In this document: in pieces, positions 59,158 to 64,000 of the stretch
Position numbering within the stretch: the stretch's first letter is position 1
Layout of the letters: each line of letters begins with the position of its first letter
From: Comamonadaceae bacterium
Lineage (GTDB): Bacteria > Pseudomonadota > Gammaproteobacteria > Burkholderiales > Burkholderiaceae_C
Assembly (NCBI GenBank): GCA_027484575.1
Contig: JAIXSQ010000018.1
Location: 34,700 to 98,699 of the forward strand
DNA length: 64,000 nucleotides
Direction: 5' to 3'
Program-made: the position numbers and the translations under genes
Notes under the pieces: generated by a model
The model's input: only the letters and a program-made list of their open reading frames with translations
Databases searched by the model: none
Told to the model about the DNA's origin: nothing

Positions 59158-59969
59158 GCACGCCTGCCCGGCCGGACCTGCCGCCGGCCTGGCACCGCGA
59201 CCTGCAGGCGCGGCTCGACCGGCCGCCGGCGCAGCCCCGCCTCCCGCTGCACTGGCGGGGTCAGCCGGTCGGCAGCGTCGAGCCGGCCTGGGCCGCCGCC
59301 CTGCTGCGGGCGCGGCCGGAGGCGGCGGCGCTGCTGCACGTGGACGCCGGCACCGCTGCGTTGCAGGGCCACGACCTCGACACCACCTTCGCCCGCCTGG
59401 CGGTCGCGATGCGCGCCGCCGGCTTGGCCGGCCGCTGGCGCGACGAACTGCTGGCCGTGCGCGGCGCCGGGGGCGCGGTGCTGGGGCGCGTCGAGCGCGC
59501 CGCGGTGCGGCCGCTGGGCATCGCCACCCATGCGGTGCACCTGGCCGGCCTGGCGCCCGACGGCCGCCACTGGCTGCAGCAGCGCTCGCTCGACAAGGCC
59601 ACCGACCCGGGGCGCTGGGACACGCTGGTCGGCGGGATGGTGCCGGCGGCCGACACGCTGCAGGCGGCCCTCGCGCGCGAGACCTGGGAGGAGGCCGGCC
59701 TGCGGCTGGAGGCCCTGCAGGGCCTGGCGCACGGCGGGCGACTCGTGCAGCGCGGCCCGGCCGCCGAGGTGGCCGGCGGCTACGTCGTCGAAGAGGTCGA
59801 CTGGTTCCGCGCGGTGGTGCCTGCGGGCGTGTCGCCGGTGAACCAGGACGGCGAGGTGCTGCGCTTCGAGCTCGCCGATGCCCCCGCGCTGGCGCGCCGG
59901 CTGCAGGACGGGGACTGCACCTTGGAGGCCGCGGCCGTGCTGGCGGCGCTGCTGGCCTGCCCGCACTGA
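59154..59969 (+). CDS. Nudix hydrolase of the DUF4743 type
   Basis: A 271-residue protein with an N-terminal DUF4743-like domain (about 1-120) and a Nudix fold. The Nudix box reads GGMVPAADTLQAALARETWEEAGL (two adjacent segments at about 162-185), with REx2EExG intact but Asp where the first Glu of the canonical box stands. Related proteins are annotated thiamine-pyrophosphokinase-associated or general Nudix hydrolases. GTG start overlapping the quinone oxidoreductase stop. Confidence 0.88.
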   Translation: MSTPARPDLPPAWHRDLQARLDRPPAQPRLPLHWRGQPVGSVEPAWAAALLRARPEAAALLHVDAGTAALQGHDLDTTFARLAVAMRAAGLAGRWRDELLAVRGAGGAVLGRVERAAVRPLGIATHAVHLAGLAPDGRHWLQQRSLDKATDPGRWDTLVGGMVPAADTLQAALARETWEEAGLRLEALQGLAHGGRLVQRGPAAEVAGGYVVEEVDWFRAVVPAGVSPVNQDGEVLRFELADAPALARRLQDGDCTLEAAAVLAALLACPH

Positions 59970-60102
59970 GGACTGCGGTCGCGGTCCTACACCCCGACGG
60001 CCCGGCTGCTTGCACGCCGCGCGCGGCGCCGACCGTACAGTGGCTGTGAACCTCTCACATTCAACGCCGGCCCGAGGGATGGGCGCGGCTCCGGAGCATG
60101 GC

Positions 60103-60489
60103 ATGGCACTGAGGGCCTACATCGTCGAGGACAGCCCGACGATCCGCGACAACCTGATCGAGACGCTGCAGGAGCTGGCGGAGGTGCAGGCGGTCGGCCT
60201 GGCCGACACGGAGCGCGAGGGGCGCGACTGGCTGGCCGCGCATCCGCAGGAGTGGGACATCGCCGTGGTCGACCTGTTCCTGCGCCAGGGCAGCGGCCTG
60301 CGGGTGGTCGAGGCCGCCAGGGGGCGGCACCCGCGCCAGAAGGTGATCGTGCTGAGCAACCATGCCACCAGCGACATGCGGCGGCGCTGCGCGCAACTGG
60401 GCGCCGACGCGGTGTTCGACAAGTCCACCGAGATCGACGCGCTGCTCGACTACTGCGTGCGCACCCGCGGCGAGCTCGAGCCGGCCTGA
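60103..60489 (+). CDS. Single-domain response regulator (receiver only)
   Basis: A 128-residue CheY-like protein: acidic pocket YIVEDSPTIRDNL (about 6-18), phospho-acceptor Asp in IAVVDLFLRQGSGL (about 48-61), Ser/Thr in IVLSNHATSDM and Lys in VFDKSTEID. No output domain and no kinase gene nearby. The phosphorylation partner and target are unknown. An ATG 5 bases upstream is out of frame. Confidence 0.88.
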   Translation: MALRAYIVEDSPTIRDNLIETLQELAEVQAVGLADTEREGRDWLAAHPQEWDIAVVDLFLRQGSGLRVVEAARGRHPRQKVIVLSNHATSDMRRRCAQLGADAVFDKSTEIDALLDYCVRTRGELEPA

Positions 60490-60505
60490 GCGCCGGCCAC
60501 CGCAG

Positions 60506-61288
60506 TCAGCGGCGCGCCGCCCGCGCCGCGTCCAGGAAGTCGTGCAGCACCGGCAGGTCGTCGACCGTGCCCAGCGGCGCGGCGTGCAGTTCCGGATGCC
60601 ACTGCACGCCAGCGATCCAGGCCTGGCCCACATGGCGGATCGCCTCGGGCAGGCCGTCCTCGGCCACCGCCTCCACCACGAAGTCCGGCGCCAGGTCCTT
60701 GATGCCCTGGTGGTGGATGCTGTTGACCCGGTGCGTGCCGGCGCCCAGCAAGCGGGCCAGGCGCGAGCCGGGCAGCACCTGCACCCCGTGCTGGTGCAGG
60801 TCGTAGCGCGCGGGATCGCGGTGGGCCACGCCGGGTCGCTGCGTCGGCAGGTCCTGCCACAGCGTGCCGCCATGCGCGGCGTTGAGCAGCTGCAGGCCGC
60901 GGCAGATGCCGAACACCGGCTTGCCCGCGGCGACGAAGGCGCGCACCAGCGCCAGCTCGTAGCGGTCGCGCAGCCGGTCGCCGGCCCACTGCGGCTGCAG
61001 CGGCTCCTCGCCGTAGGTGCCGGGCCACAGGTCCGCCCCGCCGTGCAGCACCAGCCCATCGAGCCAGTCGGCATAGTCCTCGGCGGCCACGTCGCCGCGG
61101 AAGGTGTCTCCCTGCGCGGCGGGCACCACCACCGGCAGCGCGCCACCGGCCATGACCCAGTGCGCGGTCGACTCTTCGATCCACTGCAGCGTCTTGGTGG
61201 GCGCCGCCCGGCGCTGCGGGTCGGGGTGGAAGTAGCAGGCGCTCAGGCCGATCCTGGGGCGGTCGGGGCGGGGGGAGGCGGCGGGCAT
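60506..61288 (-). CDS. Class-I glutamine amidotransferase-like peptidase (C26, PuuD type)
   Basis: A 260-residue protein of the gamma-glutamyl-gamma-aminobutyrate hydrolase type. The nucleophile elbow is FGICRGLQLLN (Cys about residue 123), with His and Glu of the triad in VQWHPELH near the C-terminus and an early LHGGADLWPGTYGE. It may act in polyamine or glutamyl-conjugate catabolism, but no puu genes are adjacent. Start at 61288 gives the conserved RPRIGLSACYF opening. Confidence 0.9.
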   Translation of the reverse strand: MPAASPRPDRPRIGLSACYFHPDPQRRAAPTKTLQWIEESTAHWVMAGGALPVVVPAAQGDTFRGDVAAEDYADWLDGLVLHGGADLWPGTYGEEPLQPQWAGDRLRDRYELALVRAFVAAGKPVFGICRGLQLLNAAHGGTLWQDLPTQRPGVAHRDPARYDLHQHGVQVLPGSRLARLLGAGTHRVNSIHHQGIKDLAPDFVVEAVAEDGLPEAIRHVGQAWIAGVQWHPELHAAPLGTVDDLPVLHDFLDAARAARR

Positions 61289-61314
61289 GGCCCGCGGATG
61301 ATGGCAGAGGCCGC

Positions 61315-62211
61315 ATGCCATCATCGGCGTCCATGGCCTTCCCCGCCCCCGCCGCCGGCCTGACGCCGGGCATCGTCGCCGCGGTGCTGGCCGGCGCCCT
61401 GCTGCACGCCGGCTGGAACGCGCTGGTCAAGGGCAGCCGCGACAAGGCGCTGGACATGGCCCTGATCCACCTGCTCGGCTCCTTCCTGGGCCTGCCGCTG
61501 CTGGCCTGGTCGGGGCTGCCGCCGGCGGCCTGCCTGCCCTACCTGCTCGGGTCCGTGGCGATCCACATCGGCTACCACGCCGCGGTGGCCGGCGCCTACC
61601 GGCACGGCGAGCTGGGCCTGGCCTATCCGCTGATGCGCGGCACCGGGCCGCTGCTGGTGGCCCTGGCCTCGGCCGGTGCACTGGGCGAGCGGCTGTCCGC
61701 GCTGGCCTGGCTGGGCGTGCTGGCCGTCTGCGCCGGCGTGCTCGCCCTGGGGCTGTCGCGCCGGGCCCTGCAGCAGCCCTGGGCGGTGGGCTTCGCCCTG
61801 GGCAATGCGGTGCTCATCGCCGCCTACACCGTGGTCGACGGGCTGGGCGTACGGCTGGCCGTGGCGCACGGGGGCACGGCGCTGCAGTACATCGCCGCGC
61901 TGTTCGTTCTGGACGGCTGGCCGTTCACCCTGCTGGTGTTGGCGCGCCGCGGCTGGCCGGCGTCGCTGGCCTACGCGCGCGGCCGCTGGCCGCTGGCGCT
62001 GGGTGGTGCCGCAGCCTCGCTGGGCTCGTACGCGATCGCGCTGTGGGCGATGACGCGCGCCCCGGTGGCGCTGGTGGCGGCGCTGCGCGAGACCTCGGTG
62101 CTGTTCGCCGTGCTGCTGGGCCACTGGCTGCTACGCGAGGCCTTCAGCTGGCGGCGGCTGGCCGCCTGCGGCGTGATCGTGGGCGGCGTGGTGGCGCTGC
62201 GGCTGGGCTAG
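61315..62211 (+). CDS. EamA/DMT family transporter
   Basis: A 298-residue ten-helix protein with two EamA repeats: LAGALLHAGWNALVKGS at the start and a second repeat with LVAALRETSVLFAVLLGHWLL. Substrate unknown. AGAGG lies 4 bases before the ATG at 61315; ATG 61333 is an alternative. Its last 4 bases overlap the convergent Na/Pi symporter gene. It is the third EamA protein of the window. Confidence 0.9.
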   Translation: MPSSASMAFPAPAAGLTPGIVAAVLAGALLHAGWNALVKGSRDKALDMALIHLLGSFLGLPLLAWSGLPPAACLPYLLGSVAIHIGYHAAVAGAYRHGELGLAYPLMRGTGPLLVALASAGALGERLSALAWLGVLAVCAGVLALGLSRRALQQPWAVGFALGNAVLIAAYTVVDGLGVRLAVAHGGTALQYIAALFVLDGWPFTLLVLARRGWPASLAYARGRWPLALGGAAASLGSYAIALWAMTRAPVALVAALRETSVLFAVLLGHWLLREAFSWRRLAACGVIVGGVVALRLG

Positions 62212-63863
62212 CCCTGCTTGGCCAGCACGTCCTCGCGCAGGCGGCTGGGCGCGAGCGCACCGGCCGACTCCAGGATCGGGTAGGCGATCGAGCAGATGTG
62301 CGAGTTGATCCGCTTGAGGTCGCTGATCAGGTCGATGTGCAGCGAGCTGGTCTCGATGCTCTGCACGCTGTTGCCCGACAGGCGCGACAGGTGCGTGGCC
62401 GCGTAGGCGTGCTCCAAGTCGCGGAAGCGCGCCTTCTCCTCCAGCAGCTTCTGTGCGTCGCGCACCGAGCCGTTGAGGAACACGCTCATGCCCAGCCGCA
62501 GGTTGTCGATCAGGCGCGCGTGCAGCTCGGTGATCTCGGCCATGCCGGCGTCGGAGAAGCTGCGGCCCTTGCGGATCTTCTTGTCCTCGATGTCGATCAG
62601 GATGCGCTCGATCGTGTCTCCGATCTGCTCCATGTTGATCGTGAAGCTGATGATGTCGGTCCAGCGCCGGCTCTCGTCCTCGGCCAGCGCCTCGCGCGAG
62701 ATCTTGGTCAGGTAGTACTTGATCGCCGAGTACAGCGCATCGACCGTGTCGTCGAGCTTGCGCAGGTCCTCGGCCAGCCGCAGGTCGTTGGTGCGCATCA
62801 CCGTGAGCACGCCCATCAGCATGGTCTCGACCACGTCGGCCTGGTGCAGCGCCTCGCGCGCGGCGCAGGAGATGGCCAGCGACGGCGTGGCCAGGGCCGA
62901 GGGGTCCAGGTGGTGCGGCCGGTCGGTCGGCGCGCGCCTGGGCGGCGGCAGCAGCCGCAGGACCAGCCGTGCGACCGGCTGCGTGAAGCCCAGCATCAGC
63001 ACCGCCACGCCGACGTTGAAGGCCAGGTGCAGCAGCACCACTGCGGTGGCGTCGTTGGGCAGCAGCGGGCGCACGTGGCGCAGCCACAGCCCGACCAGCG
63101 GCAGCGCCACGACCAGCCCGACCGCCTTGAACACCAGGTTGCCCAGCGGCACGTGGCGCACCGCCACGGGTGAGCGCAGCGTGGTGACGACCGCCAGCAG
63201 GCCGCTGCCCAGGTTGGCCCCCAGCACCAGGCCCAGGGCCAGCTCCAGCGGCATGATCCCCGTGGAGGCCAGCGTGGCCACCAGCAGCACCACGGCCAGG
63301 CTGGAGTAGGCCAGCAGCGCCAGCACGGCGCCGGCGGTGACTTCGACCAGCAGGTCGCTGCCCGCCGAGGACAGCAGCGCCTGCACGACCGGCGAGCGCA
63401 CCAGCACGCCGGTGGACTCGGACACCAGGCGCAGGGCCAGCAGCATCAGGCCCAGGCCGATGAGCACCCGGCCGAAGCGGCCCATGTCGTTGGACTGGTT
63501 GGCGATGAACAGCACCACGCCGCTGAAGACCAGCAGCGGGGACAGCCAGGACAGGTCGAAGGAGAAGACGACGGTGACGAGGGCGGTGCCCACGTCGGCG
63601 CCGAGCATGACGGCCAGCGCGAGCGGCAGGGTGATCAGGCCCTGGCCGACGAAGGCCGAGACGATGAGCGCGGCGGCGGTGCTGGACTGCAGCAGCGCGG
63701 TGACGCCGACGCCGGCGAGCGCGGCCGTGCCGCGGTTGCGGATGGTGCGGGCCAGGAACTGCCGCAGGTTGGCGCCGAAGACCCGCAGGATGCCGGTGCG
63801 GACGAGGTGGGTGCCCCAGACCAGCAGCGCGATGGCTGCCAGCAGATTCAACAGGTGCTTCAT
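62208..63863 (-). CDS. Na/Pi cotransporter family protein with PhoU-like tail
   Basis: A 551-residue membrane protein. It has two Na/Pi-cotransporter repeats with the QSSTAA-type motif (ALLQSSTAAALIVSAF, about 58-73) and its counterpart in the second repeat (LGANLGSGLLAVVTTL), about eight helices in residues 1-300, and a cytoplasmic PhoU-like helical domain (about 335-535). Probably sodium-dependent phosphate transport (NptA/YjbB-like), with export also possible in the YjbB group. Confidence 0.92.
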   Translation of the reverse strand: MKHLLNLLAAIALLVWGTHLVRTGILRVFGANLRQFLARTIRNRGTAALAGVGVTALLQSSTAAALIVSAFVGQGLITLPLALAVMLGADVGTALVTVVFSFDLSWLSPLLVFSGVVLFIANQSNDMGRFGRVLIGLGLMLLALRLVSESTGVLVRSPVVQALLSSAGSDLLVEVTAGAVLALLAYSSLAVVLLVATLASTGIMPLELALGLVLGANLGSGLLAVVTTLRSPVAVRHVPLGNLVFKAVGLVVALPLVGLWLRHVRPLLPNDATAVVLLHLAFNVGVAVLMLGFTQPVARLVLRLLPPPRRAPTDRPHHLDPSALATPSLAISCAAREALHQADVVETMLMGVLTVMRTNDLRLAEDLRKLDDTVDALYSAIKYYLTKISREALAEDESRRWTDIISFTINMEQIGDTIERILIDIEDKKIRKGRSFSDAGMAEITELHARLIDNLRLGMSVFLNGSVRDAQKLLEEKARFRDLEHAYAATHLSRLSGNSVQSIETSSLHIDLISDLKRINSHICSIAYPILESAGALAPSRLREDVLAKQG

Positions 63864-63911
63864 GGGTGGCAGGTCATCATACGCCGCGGGGTGCGGCGCA
63901 GGCGGCCTGCC

Positions 63912-64000
63912 TCAGCGGCCGCGTCGTACGCGCAACAGCTCGTCCAGGATCAGCCCGATCGCGCCGATGGTGATGGCGCTGTCGGCCAGGTTGAAGGCCG
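63912..64000 (-). CDS. lspA: Lipoprotein signal peptidase LspA, C-terminal fragment
   Basis: The last 28 codons read FNLADSAITIGAIGLILDEL then a basic tail. FNLADS contains the second catalytic Asp of the signal peptidase II family (the N-x-A-D motif). The gene runs off the right edge and is on the minus strand. LspA cleaves diacylglyceryl-prolipoproteins, including ones such as MlaA and the fasciclin protein encoded here. Confidence 0.9.
   Translation of the reverse strand, partial: AFNLADSAITIGAIGLILDELLRVRRGR

Overview
The window is a 64 kb piece of a very GC-rich bacterial chromosome. It is densely packed, and many genes overlap by 4 bases (ATGA or GTGA). Gene content and order point to a betaproteobacterium of the order Burkholderiales, probably near Comamonadaceae. 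The supporting traits are mla-murA-his synteny, a short-form HisG, petABC followed by sspAB, TctAB carriers, DUF3422 and DUF4743-type Nudix proteins, and promoters with TANAAT -10 boxes just upstream of starts. The family placement is inference.

Layout. 1-4.5 kb: the end of mlaE, then mlaD-mlaA-mlaC-mlaB (phospholipid transport), an ABC-2 exporter pair and an IbaG/BolA protein. 4.5-13.9 kb: murA and a nearly complete histidine cluster (hisG-D-C-B-H-A-F, then hisI-E), interrupted by an inverted fasciclin lipoprotein gene. 13.5-19.3 kb: small membrane and HIT proteins, tatABC, a DegQ/DegS-like protease, a NIF3-like protein, pdxA and mscL. 19.4-23.6 kb: cytochrome bc1 (petABC) with a clear terminator, sspA, sspB and tRNA-Thr(UGU). 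23.7-34.4 kb: dciA, an M23 peptidase, secA, two regulators, coaX, a BMP-type binding protein with guanine deaminase, dcd and two small unknown ORFs. 34.4-45.5 kb: recJ with an RpfE-like gene, lolCD, a four-gene protease-MoxR-DUF58-VWA cluster, a TatD-like hydrolase and a beta-lactamase-fold hydrolase. 45.6-55 kb: a spermidine-synthase-like protein, an orphan GspE/PilB ATPase, tctBA without tctC, DUF3422, an EamA carrier, M48 and SH3 envelope proteins and an atypical SDR. 57.1-64 kb: EamA carriers, quinone oxidoreductase, Nudix, a receiver-only regulator, a class-I glutamine amidotransferase, a Na/Pi symporter and the end of lspA.

The accessory highlight is 55.27-57.02 kb, a compact single-cassette chromosomal integron. 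It has an integron-type tyrosine recombinase gene interrupted by one in-frame amber codon (TGG to TAG) but otherwise intact, and a textbook LexA operator across its start. Next come an attI-like region with a core site GTTAGAC and a 31-codon leader ORF with a strong ribosome binding site. That ORF ends inside the core site, 5 bases before a cassette ORF of unknown function that has no ribosome binding site. The cassette closes with a 114-base attC whose inner arms are an 18-bp perfect inverted repeat. This region is visibly richer in A/T than its neighbours.

No gene-free stretch exceeds about 300 bases. The longest are 55025-55273, which holds a REP-like palindrome, and the attI region 56291-56565. 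No CRISPR array, rRNA, complete insertion sequence or replication origin was seen.
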